Shown here piece after piece: positions 7,937 to 14,738 of a DNA stretch of 34,919 bases. Numbering within the stretch: position 1 is the stretch's first letter; the number at the start of each line of letters is the position of its first letter. Origin of the DNA: Actinomycetota bacterium (lineage in GTDB: Bacteria; Actinomycetota; Acidimicrobiia; Spongiisociales; ZC4RG35); the NCBI GenBank assembly GCA_003388545.1, contig QQVI01000063.1, positions 1 through 34,919 of the forward strand, written 5' to 3'. The position numbers and the translations under genes were made by a program. The notes under the pieces are model-generated. The model did no database searches, was not told the origin of the DNA, and saw only the letters and a list, made by a program, of their open reading frames with translations.

Positions 7937-8671
7937 GTGCGGATCTATGTGACGGGAAGGGTCACCCTCGAAGCCGAGAGGGTCGTAGACGAAGCCGACC
8001 TGCCTGGCTTGCAGGGCCGCATTGCCGTGGCGGCGCTCGCACTGACTCCCCATGCGATGGCGCGCGATCGGCTGGCATCGATCATGTGGGCCGAACCTCC
8101 CGAGGGCTGGGAGCGGAGCCTGTCGCCAATACTGTCCAAGGTTCGCCGCGCACTCGAAAAGGCCGGCGACGACGGATCGAGGTTGGTGTCATCCGCCGGA
8201 TCGGTCGAAATGCGCCGTGATCCGAGCATCTGGGTCGATGCCCTTGACGCGACCCGAGAGCTCGATGCCGCGGAGGGAGCCCTGCGCCGCGATGACGCTC
8301 GTCAGGCCTGGGTTGGCGCAGCCGTTGCCTCGGCCGTTTTTCGCCGTCCGTTTCTCCCGGGTGTTTCCGGGCTGTGGATCGATGAGCAGCGGCGGGCTTT
8401 CCACAACCGCCTCGTCCGCGCATTCGAAGTGGTCGCCGACGCTTGGTCTCTGTTGGATGATCCGGTCCAGTCAGGAGCGGCGGCCGAGCAGCTCATCGCG
8501 ATCGACCCTTATCGGGAAACGGGATATATCAAGCTCATGCGGGCCTGCGCAGACCAGGGGAATCGAGCAGCCGCTCTACGTGTGTTCGCCCGGGCGAGAG
8601 AAGTCCTTGCCTCCGAGCTCGGGGTCGAGCCGTCAGATCGGCTTCAGGCTGTTTATGAGGAGATCCTCTGA
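7937..8671 (+). CDS. BTAD-domain transcriptional regulator
   Basis: 244 residues from GTG 7937 (VRIYVTGRVTLE), the usual opening of this family; TTG 7934 is an alternative, and an in-frame TTG at 7862 would run through the divergent gene. Residues about 1-90 form the OmpR-like winged helix of SARP/BTAD proteins (GLQGRIAVAALALTPHAMAR, DRLASIMW, SPILSKVRRALEKAG). Residues about 95-240 form the bacterial transcriptional activator domain, a TPR-like helical array: FLPGVSGLWIDEQRRAFHNR, EQLIAIDPYRETGYIKLMRA, ARVFARAREVLASELGVEPS in nearly canonical form. No ATPase or sensor domain is attached. Its stop overlaps the next ATG by one base (TGATG), so it is coupled to the acetyltransferase. Confidence 0.88.
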   Translation: MRIYVTGRVTLEAERVVDEADLPGLQGRIAVAALALTPHAMARDRLASIMWAEPPEGWERSLSPILSKVRRALEKAGDDGSRLVSSAGSVEMRRDPSIWVDALDATRELDAAEGALRRDDARQAWVGAAVASAVFRRPFLPGVSGLWIDEQRRAFHNRLVRAFEVVADAWSLLDDPVQSGAAAEQLIAIDPYRETGYIKLMRACADQGNRAAALRVFARAREVLASELGVEPSDRLQAVYEEIL

Positions 8672-9204
8672 TGGGCGATCGGACGAATAGGTCGCCGGAC
8701 TTGGCCGACAGGGCGCGCATCGTGCGCCCGGTCGTCCCCGAAGATGCACGTGCGATCGCAGCGATTTACGCGCCAATCGTCACGGATACGACGGTCTCCT
8801 TCGAGCTCTCGCCTCCAGACGAGACTGAGATGGCCGAACGCATCGCGCAAGTGATGAAGTCGGGCCCGTGGCTCGTGCTCGAAATCGAAGGTGAGATCGT
8901 TGGCTATGCATACGCAACTGCCTTTCGAGCCAGGCCGGCCTATGACACGACGAGGGAGACCACGGTCTATGTACGAGGTGACCATCGGGGCAGCGGTGTT
9001 GGTCATGAGCTCATGGCCGCTCTGATCGCCCAGCTACGAGGAAGCGGATGCCACACGGTCGTCGCAGGCATAACCGTCCCAAATCCGCCGAGCGTCGCTC
9101 TTCATGAGCGTCTCGGATTTCGCCACGTTGGAACGTTTCATGAGGTGGGACGGAAGTTCGATCGGTGGCTCGACGTGGCTTTCTACGAGCTTCGTCTCCG
9201 GTGA
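8671..9204 (+). CDS. Phosphinothricin/methionine sulfoximine-type N-acetyltransferase
   Basis: 177 residues, GNAT fold of the Pat/Bar/MnaT group, which acetylates glutamine synthetase inhibitors such as phosphinothricin or methionine sulfoximine. Features: RIVRPVVPEDARAIAAIYAP, TVSFELSPPDETEM, acetyl-CoA motif VYVRGDHRGSGVGHELM, and the group-specific end NPPSVALHERLGFRHVGTF followed by VGRKFDRWLDVAFYE. Such genes are common in housekeeping settings and need not mean herbicide resistance; the native substrate may be an amino acid analogue. Start ATG overlaps the BTAD stop by one base. Confidence 0.85.
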   Translation: MGDRTNRSPDLADRARIVRPVVPEDARAIAAIYAPIVTDTTVSFELSPPDETEMAERIAQVMKSGPWLVLEIEGEIVGYAYATAFRARPAYDTTRETTVYVRGDHRGSGVGHELMAALIAQLRGSGCHTVVAGITVPNPPSVALHERLGFRHVGTFHEVGRKFDRWLDVAFYELRLR

Positions 9205-9238
9205 GCGCCTATACGCAGTGAGTGCGGGCCGATTCGAC

Positions 9239-9265
9239 GTTTGACCTCTCGAGTTTCTGGGCAAT
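9239..9265 (+). promoter_or_regulatory. SigB/SigF-like stress promoter upstream of DUF6131-like gene
   Basis: GTTT (9239-9242), 16 bases, then GGGCAAT (9259-9265). This matches the GTTT-N15/16-GGGTAT type used by SigB of Bacillus and SigF of mycobacteria, with one substitution in the -10. It ends 32 bases before the start codon. Confidence 0.5.
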
Positions 9266-9296
9266 TGCAGGCCAGTCAAGCCTCGAAAGGAAAATC

Positions 9297-9452
9297 ATGA
9301 TCATCACAGGTGTCATCCTGCTGCTACTTGCGGCACTGCTCGACATCGGGATTCTGTACACGATTGGCGGGATCCTCGTCGTTATCGGTGCAGTTCTCTG
9401 GATCCTTGGAGCCGCCGGTCGGGCGGTTGGTCCGAGAGCCCACTACTGGTAG
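9297..9452 (+). CDS. Small DUF6131-like membrane protein
   Basis: 51 residues, MIITGVILLLLAALLDIGIL followed by a second hydrophobic stretch ending AVLWILGAAGRAVG and a short tail RAHYW. Two hairpin-packed helices and the glycine-rich GxxGR...HYW end match the small DUF6131 family of actinobacteria, whose function is not known. AAAGGA lies six bases before ATG 9297, which decides the start; an upstream in-frame GTG at 9222 is rejected. A stress-type promoter lies upstream and a strong terminator downstream, so it is its own unit. Confidence 0.75.
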   Translation: MIITGVILLLLAALLDIGILYTIGGILVVIGAVLWILGAAGRAVGPRAHYW

Positions 9453-9496
9453 CCATCACTGGACTTCGAGTCTCCGCCTGCTGACGCGGGCGGATG

Positions 9497-9544
9497 AAGC
9501 GAATCTCCGGCACCCATGCCCATGGGCCGGAGATTCGCTTTTTT
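9497..9544 (+). terminator. Rho-independent terminator between DUF6131-like gene and csbD
   Basis: A 14-bp perfect stem (AAGCGAATCTCCGG with CCGGAGATTCGCTT) encloses an inner stem CCCATG/CATGGG, followed by six T residues. It is the clearest intrinsic terminator of the window, 44 bases after the stop. Confidence 0.92.
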
Positions 9545-9547
9545 AAT

Positions 9548-9572
9548 GTTTCCAGGCCTGGTGCTCGGGGAA
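9548..9572 (+). promoter_or_regulatory. SigB/SigF-like stress promoter upstream of csbD
   Basis: GTTT (9548-9551), 15 bases, then GGGGAA (9567-9572). It begins four bases after the T tract of the preceding terminator and ends 36 bases before the csbD start. csbD of Bacillus is a known SigB target, which supports the reading. Confidence 0.5.
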
Positions 9573-9608
9573 CTCGACGGCCGCAATCGGGCCACGAAAG
9601 GAGCAGTC

Positions 9609-9794
9609 ATGGCCAACAAACTCAAATGGGAAGGTCGTTGGGACCAACTCAAGGGCAAAGCGAAGCAGAACTGGGGCGAGCTGACCGACGACGATCTCGA
9701 TGTCGCCGAGGGCAACTACGACGAGCTCGTCGGGCGTATCAAAGAGCGAACCGGCGAGGCGCGCGAGGACATCGAGGATCGACTCGACCGCTGA
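9609..9794 (+). CDS. csbD: CsbD family stress protein
   Basis: 61 residues, highly charged and hydrophilic: MANKLKWEGRWDQLKGKAKQ, NWGELTDDDLDVAEGNYDEL, then VGRIKERTGEAREDIEDRL. The W-x-x-x-K-G-x-x-x-x-x-W-G-x-L-T-D-D-D-L pattern and the GRIKERTG motif are diagnostic of CsbD, a general stress protein of the SigB regulon in Bacillus; the biochemical role is unknown. AAAGGAG sits six bases before ATG 9609, which fixes the start. It has its own promoter and hairpin. Confidence 0.92.
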   Translation: MANKLKWEGRWDQLKGKAKQNWGELTDDDLDVAEGNYDELVGRIKERTGEAREDIEDRLDR

Positions 9795-9816
9795 GGACAG
9801 GTCACGCTCAGCACTT

Positions 9817-9842
9817 GGGGGTGCCGGTCAGCCGGCACCCCC
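9817..9842 (+). terminator. Hairpin terminator after csbD
   Basis: GGGGGTGCCGG and CCGGCACCCCC form a perfect 11-bp stem with loop TCAG, 22 bases after the stop. There is no T tract behind it. Confidence 0.75.
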
Positions 9843-9961
9843 TAACGCGAACGCTATGAGTCAGGGCAAAACGTCCTGAGAACCGGGCCTCATGGCCCTA
9901 GTGGCACATCAGCCTGCCCCGCAGAATCCACACTGCAGGCCATTGTCGAAAGGATGCGCGA

Positions 9962-10471
9962 ATGAGAGTGGTTGTCAGCGCGGCTTCGAAGCACGGCTCA
10001 ACGGCTGAGATCGCTGCTGCGATAGCAAACAGGCTCCGGGAGGCCGGCTTCACGGCCGATGTGGTGGAGCCGGGTGAGATCGACGGTGCAGGCGACTTTG
10101 AGGCGGCCGTCATCGGCAGTGCGGTTTATGCAGGCCACTGGATGCCCGTTGCCAAGGAGATGGTCCGCACCCACTCGAGCCGTCTTCTCGAGGTCCCGGT
10201 CTGGCTGTTTTCGAGCGGACCTGTGGGAGAGCCTCCCAAGCCCGAAGAGGACCCTGTTGACGCAGTAGAGATGATCGAGCTTGCCGACCCGGTCGAACAC
10301 CGGGTTTTTGCTGGCAAGATCGATCCTGCGAAGGTCGGTTTCGCCGAGAAGGCAATCATCAAGGCGTTGAGAGCACCGGTCGGCGACTATCGCGAATGGA
10401 ACGTGATCGAGGCTTGGACAGATGAGATCGCGGCCGCCTTGCAGAAAGAGTGGTTGACCAGCGACGCATGA
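9962..10471 (+). CDS. Flavodoxin domain protein, HemG-like
   Basis: 169 residues. The FMN phosphate-binding loop is at the N-terminus: MRVVVSAASKHGSTAEIAAA, with SKHGST in place of the classical T-x-T-G-x-T. The second strand FEAAVIGSAVYAGHWMPVAK, the FSSGPVGEPP segment and the terminal WNVIEAWTDEIAAAL match the Flavodoxin_5/menaquinone-dependent protoporphyrinogen oxidase group (HemG). Actinobacterial members of this group are often annotated only as flavodoxins, and no heme gene is nearby, so the substrate is open. AAAGGA lies eight bases before the ATG. Cytoplasmic. Confidence 0.82.
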   Translation: MRVVVSAASKHGSTAEIAAAIANRLREAGFTADVVEPGEIDGAGDFEAAVIGSAVYAGHWMPVAKEMVRTHSSRLLEVPVWLFSSGPVGEPPKPEEDPVDAVEMIELADPVEHRVFAGKIDPAKVGFAEKAIIKALRAPVGDYREWNVIEAWTDEIAAALQKEWLTSDA

Positions 10472-10529
10472 CTTGATGGGTGGGAAACTGGGCGATGCCT
10501 CGTCGGCCACTACGGCTCCCTGCCGGCTA

Positions 10530-10576
10530 GCCCTGAGGCCGGATGCCCGAGGCCCGGATAGCCCCGAGGCCGGATA
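10530..10576 (+). repeat. Three-copy 16-bp imperfect tandem repeat before pncA
   Basis: Three successive units, GCCCTGAGGCCGGAT, GCCCGAGGCCCGGATA and GCCCCGAGGCCGGATA (10530, 10545, 10561), end 11 bases before the pncA start codon. The units could fold as GGCC-centred hairpins in the leader of the message. Whether this is regulatory or replication slippage is not known. Confidence 0.6.
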
Positions 10577-10587
10577 GCCTCAGTGTC

Positions 10588-11175
10588 ATGGAATACAACG
10601 ATGCGACTGCCCTGATCGTCGTCGACGTGCAGAACGACTTCGCCAGCCCACGCGGGAGCCTCTACGTGCCAGGAGGCGACGAGGTGATTCCCTTCATCAA
10701 CGCCGAGATCGACAGAGCCCGGCGCAGCGGTGCTCACGTGGTTTACACCCAGGACTGGCACCCCGACTCGACTCCGCATTTCGAGAAGGACGGTGGGATA
10801 TGGCCGGTCCACTGTGTGGCCGGGACCGAAGGCGCGGAGTTTCATCCCGATCTGCGAGTGATAGACGATTCGCTCAGGATCAAGAAGGGAGTTGGTGGAG
10901 AGGACGGATACTCTGGATTCCACATTCGCGATCCCGAGACCGGAGAGGTCTCGTCGACAGGGCTCTCCGATCGGCTTCGCGAGAAGGGCGTGGAGACCGT
11001 CGTCGTTTTGGGGCTCGCTCTCGACTACTGCGTCAAGGAAACAGCTGTCGACTCGTCGTCAGAAGGCTTCGAGACAACGCTTCTCGCAGATGGGACGAGC
11101 GCGGTCAATCTCTCGGCCGGCGACGGAGCGAGAGCCGTCGCCTCGATGAGCGACGCCGGCGTCACCATCGAGTGA
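10588..11175 (+). CDS. pncA: Nicotinamidase
   Basis: 195 residues; converts nicotinamide to nicotinic acid and ammonia, the first step of NAD salvage. Isochorismatase fold with catalytic Asp13 (VVDVQNDF), Lys99 or Lys100 (RIKKG) and nucleophile Cys148 (LALDYCVKETA). The metal site Asp56, His58, His64 is in YTQDWHPDSTPHF, followed by WPVHCVAGTEGAEF, all typical of PncA rather than other isochorismatases. Start ATG 10588 begins MEYNDATALIVVDVQ; an in-frame ATG at 10543 would read through the tandem repeat and is rejected. The stop abuts the stop of convergent pncB, whose enzyme uses the product. Confidence 0.93.
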   Translation: MEYNDATALIVVDVQNDFASPRGSLYVPGGDEVIPFINAEIDRARRSGAHVVYTQDWHPDSTPHFEKDGGIWPVHCVAGTEGAEFHPDLRVIDDSLRIKKGVGGEDGYSGFHIRDPETGEVSSTGLSDRLREKGVETVVVLGLALDYCVKETAVDSSSEGFETTLLADGTSAVNLSAGDGARAVASMSDAGVTIE

Positions 11176-12726
11176 TCAATCACCGTTGAGCGCCCGGGCG
11201 ACCAAATCTCTCTGCAGCTGTTTCATCCGGTTGGTCAAGGACACGTGATAGACGTGTGGATTCACCAGACGGCGGACTCCGGGGTCGAGTAGCTCGAGAT
11301 CCGCAATCCGACGCTTTCTCATCACGTCCAGGTCGGCTTCGCCGTTCGTTGCTTGGCCGGCATCGAACACGCGGCGATGCAACTCCTCCACTCGGGAGAT
11401 CTCCGACATGTCTATCCGACGATGCAATTCCCGATGAGGGTGGAACAGGTCGATGTGGTCGAACGACGGCAGATCTTCGTCGACCAGAGCGGCGACATCG
11501 GCGGTGGCGAGACCGCGTTCGTCGTACAGGCGGTAGACCTTCTTATCGCCAGGGATCGGGATCTTCTCGGCGTCTTCAGAGACCTTGATCGCCGGCACCC
11601 AGTCGCCGTGCCCATCGTCGACGGCTACCAGCTTGTAAACCCCTCCGAGGGATGGATCCCCTTCTGAAGTGACCAAGCGGGTGCCGACTCCGAAAACGAG
11701 ACGCGAGATCAGCGAGCTTGCATCGACTCCGTACCTGGGTGCTTCAGCTTCGATCTGGGAGAGGATCTGCCAGATGACCAGCTCATCCAGATCCGACGAG
11801 AGGACGATGCTCACCTGCTCGAATCCGGCGGAGTCCAGCTGCGCGGCGGCCTGGATCGCGAGATAGGCGAGGTCTCCGGAATCGATTCTGATACCGGCTG
11901 GTTCGTGGCCCTCTGCTTCCAGCTCTCGAAACACCTCGATCGCGTTTGGTACGCCTGACGTGAGTGTGTCCACGGTGTCGACGAGGAGAGTGCACTCGTC
12001 GGGGTAGACGGCGGCGAAGCGTCGAAATGCTTCCTTCTCGCCCATACCCAACGCTAGATAGACCTGGACGAGTGAGTGGGCGTGTGTTCCCTTCGGGTCG
12101 ATTCCGAGACTCAGTGAGAGAGCTGTGTTTGAGGAAAAGTCACAGCCACCAATCAAGGCAGCGCGTGATCCTGCGTCGGAGCCTGATTCGGGTCCTCGCC
12201 TCATACCGAATTCGAGGACCGGGCGGCCCCGCGCTGCTTCCTTGGCCCGAGATGCCTTTGTGGCGACGAGGGTCGGGTAGTTCGAGCGATTCAGGAAAGG
12301 CGTCTCCAGGATTTGCGCCATGGCGAGTGGGCCGGTGACCGTGGCGATTGGCACGTTGGCGTGAACAACCCTGCCTTCGGGTATGGCGTCGACGGTGATC
12401 CCGGAGAAGTCGCCGTGAGCGGAGAGCCAATCGATGAAGCCGTCCTCGAACCGGCGCCGCCCCTCTGGGGTCCTCTGCGATCGAAGTTGTTCCAGCTCGC
12501 CTTCGCCGAAACGTGCCGTCTCCATCCACTCGAGTAGCCACCCCAACCCTGCCGTAACACAGTATCCGGCCTGATGGGTCCCGTAGTCCGGATAGCTGCG
12601 GAAGAAGTAGTCGAACTGGGCCCGCCGCTCGGCCAGACCGTCTTTCCAATACGCCTGCGCCATAGTCAGCTGGTATTGGTCTGTTGCCAGAACCCCGCCG
12701 AGTAAGTCGTTTTCGATGGCGGTCAT
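11176..12726 (-). CDS. pncB: Nicotinate phosphoribosyltransferase
   Basis: 516 residues; joins nicotinic acid with PRPP, ATP-dependent, to give nicotinate mononucleotide (Preiss-Handler route). Type-defining segments: N-terminal ATDQYQLTMAQAYWKDG and FDYFFRSYPDYGTHQAGYCV, central FGMRRGPESGSDAGSRAALI, GCDFSSNTALSLSLG, GTHAHSLVQVYLALG, and the phosphate-binding IRIDSGDLAYLA. C-terminal tail extends about 100 residues, as in actinobacterial PncB. Start ATG 12726 is chosen as it overlaps a 6-codon frame (12743-12723) in ATGA fashion and begins the conserved region; the frame stays open to 12765. No Shine-Dalgarno is visible. Stop codon abuts that of pncA; D-lactate dehydrogenase lies upstream on the same strand after 85 bases. 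Confidence 0.92.
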   Translation of the reverse strand: MTAIENDLLGGVLATDQYQLTMAQAYWKDGLAERRAQFDYFFRSYPDYGTHQAGYCVTAGLGWLLEWMETARFGEGELEQLRSQRTPEGRRRFEDGFIDWLSAHGDFSGITVDAIPEGRVVHANVPIATVTGPLAMAQILETPFLNRSNYPTLVATKASRAKEAARGRPVLEFGMRRGPESGSDAGSRAALIGGCDFSSNTALSLSLGIDPKGTHAHSLVQVYLALGMGEKEAFRRFAAVYPDECTLLVDTVDTLTSGVPNAIEVFRELEAEGHEPAGIRIDSGDLAYLAIQAAAQLDSAGFEQVSIVLSSDLDELVIWQILSQIEAEAPRYGVDASSLISRLVFGVGTRLVTSEGDPSLGGVYKLVAVDDGHGDWVPAIKVSEDAEKIPIPGDKKVYRLYDERGLATADVAALVDEDLPSFDHIDLFHPHRELHRRIDMSEISRVEELHRRVFDAGQATNGEADLDVMRKRRIADLELLDPGVRRLVNPHVYHVSLTNRMKQLQRDLVARALNGD

Positions 12727-12750
12727 TGTGGAATCTGGCGCATCACAACA

Positions 12751-12756
12751 AGCATA
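12751..12756 (-). promoter_or_regulatory. Candidate -10 for pncB message
   Basis: TATGCT on the minus strand, seven bases before an ATG (12743) that opens a 6-codon frame MRQIPQ ending in the ATGA of pncB. A good -35 is not seen. Confidence 0.3.
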
Positions 12757-12811
12757 CGATGCCACCGCACCTCGTCGCTCGGGGCAGTGCAGAGACCATG
12801 AGCCGCAGCAT

Positions 12812-13813
12812 CTACGTCGACTCGAGCGATATCTCGTTTCCGGAAAGCCGCCCGGCTGCGAATGCTGAGATGTTTGCCATCGTCGTCTCCGCTATCTCGA
12901 CCATCGCGTTGTGCGTGAAGAAGGCCTGATGCCCCGTAACGAGAGCGTTGGGAAAGGTGAGGAGGCGCGAGAAGACATCATCCTGGATGATCGTGTCAGA
13001 GCGGTCTTCAAAGAAGAGGTCGCTCTCCTCTTCGTAGACATCGAGCCCGAGATGGCCAATCCGGCCTTCCTTCAGGGCATCGATGACTGCCTCGGTGTCG
13101 ATCAAGGCCCCCCTGCTCGTGTTGATCAGCACCACACCTGGTTTCATTAGCTGCAGTGTTCCCTCGTTGATCAAGTGATGCGTCTCTGGGGTCAAGGGAC
13201 AGTGAAGCGTGACGATGTCGGATGCCCCCAGCAGGCCGTCGAGGCTCATGTACGTGACGCCTAGGGCAACCGCCTCGTCACTCGGGTATGGATCGTATGC
13301 AACGACCCGGCAGCCGAAGCCTCTCAGGATGGCGGCTAGCACGAGACCGATCTTTCCGGTGCCGACGATCCCAACTGTCCGGCTGTGCAGATCGAAGCCC
13401 ATCAGCCCTTCGAGCGAGAAGTTCCCCTCACGCACCCGGTTCTGGGCCCGGTGATACTTGCGACCTAGCGCAAGCATCATGCCGACGGTGAACTCTGCGA
13501 CGGCGTAGGGCGAGTACTCAGGTACGCGAACGACGGTCAACCCCGAATCGGCGGCCGCCTCGAGGTCGACGTGATTGAATCCCGCGGATCGCAGTGCGAG
13601 TAGCCGGGTTCCGTGGTGTGCCAGCGTCTCGAGCACCGGCCGGCTCGCTATGTCGTTGACGAAGATGCTCACCGCCTCTTTGCCTGAGGCCAGGGTTGCC
13701 GTGTCGGGATCGAGGCGAGCCTCCAAGAAGACCAGCTCGTGACCATGAGCCTCGTTGGCGGACGTGAGGTAATCCTCGTCGTATGGCTTCGCGCTGAAGA
13801 CTGCTAGTTCCAT
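12812..13813 (-). CDS. D-lactate dehydrogenase-like 2-hydroxyacid dehydrogenase
   Basis: 333 residues, NAD-dependent, reduces pyruvate to D-lactate or a similar 2-keto acid. Closest in pattern to Ldh[57 protein letters not shown]. Nucleotide loop GTGKIG at 151-156 with Asp174 (AYDPYP), catalytic Arg234 (NTSRGALID), Glu about 261 (LDVYEEE) and His295 (VTGHQAFFT). The SDLFFEDRS segment and the acid-rich loop are typical of D-LDH rather than glycerate or formate dehydrogenases. Upstream 208 bases are shared with the divergent LiaF-like gene. Cytoplasmic. Confidence 0.9.
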   Translation of the reverse strand: MELAVFSAKPYDEDYLTSANEAHGHELVFLEARLDPDTATLASGKEAVSIFVNDIASRPVLETLAHHGTRLLALRSAGFNHVDLEAAADSGLTVVRVPEYSPYAVAEFTVGMMLALGRKYHRAQNRVREGNFSLEGLMGFDLHSRTVGIVGTGKIGLVLAAILRGFGCRVVAYDPYPSDEAVALGVTYMSLDGLLGASDIVTLHCPLTPETHHLINEGTLQLMKPGVVLINTSRGALIDTEAVIDALKEGRIGHLGLDVYEEESDLFFEDRSDTIIQDDVFSRLLTFPNALVTGHQAFFTHNAMVEIAETTMANISAFAAGRLSGNEISLEST

Positions 13814-14021
13814 TGACGGGAATGGTATTGGTCAGGGCGGACAGGGAGAATTCGATGCCAATTGGCAAGATGTGTGGGCTGTCCTCCTCTCGAGTCTCTT
13901 CTGTTCCCGGTCGCCGGTGACAGATCGACTCGGGATCAAGACTGAGTGAGGGTCTGCTCGCATCCAATAGAGTGGAGCGATCACTCGCTGAACATGTGAG
14001 TCGTCACCGATAAGGAGAACC

Positions 14022-14678
14022 ATGAACTGGGCACGGGCCTTTTTCGGGATACTCGTGATCGCCGTAGGCACACTGCTGCTGCTCGACAACCTGGACGTGC
14101 TCGACGCGGGTGAGGTCATCGGCACGTGGTGGCCGATTGTGCTTGTGGCAGCGGGTGTCATAGGGCTTGCGGCCAACCCACGGCATTGGGTGGTCCCTGC
14201 GATCCTGATACTTGGCGGGGGTGGGGTGCTCCTGCGCACGACCGGCGTGATCGACAGCCTCGGCTTCGTCATCCCGGTCGTGGTGATTCTCGTTGGGTTG
14301 TTCCTGCTCTTCGGGCGGGACTCGCTCTCAGGCAGGACAGAGGCGGGGGATTCGGTTGCCAGCTTCAGCCTGTTCGCGGGGAGCGAGATGGCATCCCACT
14401 CCAAGGGATTCCAGGGTGGCAGAGTGGGAGCCGTCTTTGGGGGCGCAGAGCTCGATCTGCGCGATGCGGGGCTCGCTCCGGGAGCCACGCTCGATGTGTT
14501 TGCGGCCTTCGGAGGGGTCGAGGTCAGAGTGCCACAGGGTTGGCGAGTTGACATCAATGGCTTCCCGATCTTCGGGGGATTTGAGAACGCGACGGCAAAG
14601 GACTCTGTGCCTGCGGACGCACCTCACCTGACGATCGGGGCCACCGTCTTGTTTGGTGCCCTCGAAGTCAAGCACTGA
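14022..14678 (+). CDS. LiaF-like membrane protein
   Basis: 218 residues. Four membrane helices (about 5-22, 36-52, 57-72, 81-98) with the LiaI/LiaF-type N-terminal motif AVGTLLLLDNLDVLD, then a soluble C-terminal domain that matches the LiaF (cell-wall-active antibiotic response) fold: VFGGAELDLRDAGL, LDVFAAFGGVEVRVPQGWRV, GFPIFGGFENAT and TVLFGALEVKH. LiaF of Bacillus inhibits a cell-envelope stress histidine kinase; here no LiaRS partner is next to it. AAGGAG is four bases before the ATG, which fixes the start. Hairpins follow the stop. Confidence 0.87.
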   Translation: MNWARAFFGILVIAVGTLLLLDNLDVLDAGEVIGTWWPIVLVAAGVIGLAANPRHWVVPAILILGGGGVLLRTTGVIDSLGFVIPVVVILVGLFLLFGRDSLSGRTEAGDSVASFSLFAGSEMASHSKGFQGGRVGAVFGGAELDLRDAGLAPGATLDVFAAFGGVEVRVPQGWRVDINGFPIFGGFENATAKDSVPADAPHLTIGATVLFGALEVKH

Positions 14679-14680
14679 CC

Positions 14681-14737
14681 CAGCCGGAGTCGGCTGAACA
14701 CATGACGTTCGCGTAACCGCGAGGGCATTCTTGCCCT
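14681..14737 (+). promoter_or_regulatory. Three consecutive hairpins between LiaF-like and CaCA genes
   Basis: Perfect inverted repeats CAGCCG-GAGT-CGGCTG (14681-14696), TCGCG-TAAC-CGCGA (14709-14722) and AGGGCA-TTCT-TGCCCT (14722-14737). The first may terminate the LiaF-like gene, though it lacks a T tract. The third ends one base before the GTG start of the antiporter and would hide its ribosome entry region. A leader structure is possible; no known riboswitch class was recognised. Confidence 0.4.
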
Positions 14738-14738
14738 T

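Noticed and set aside
14681-14737. yybP-ykoY or other known cation riboswitch before the CaCA gene
   Set aside because: The conserved loop sequences of known classes are not seen and the region is too short.
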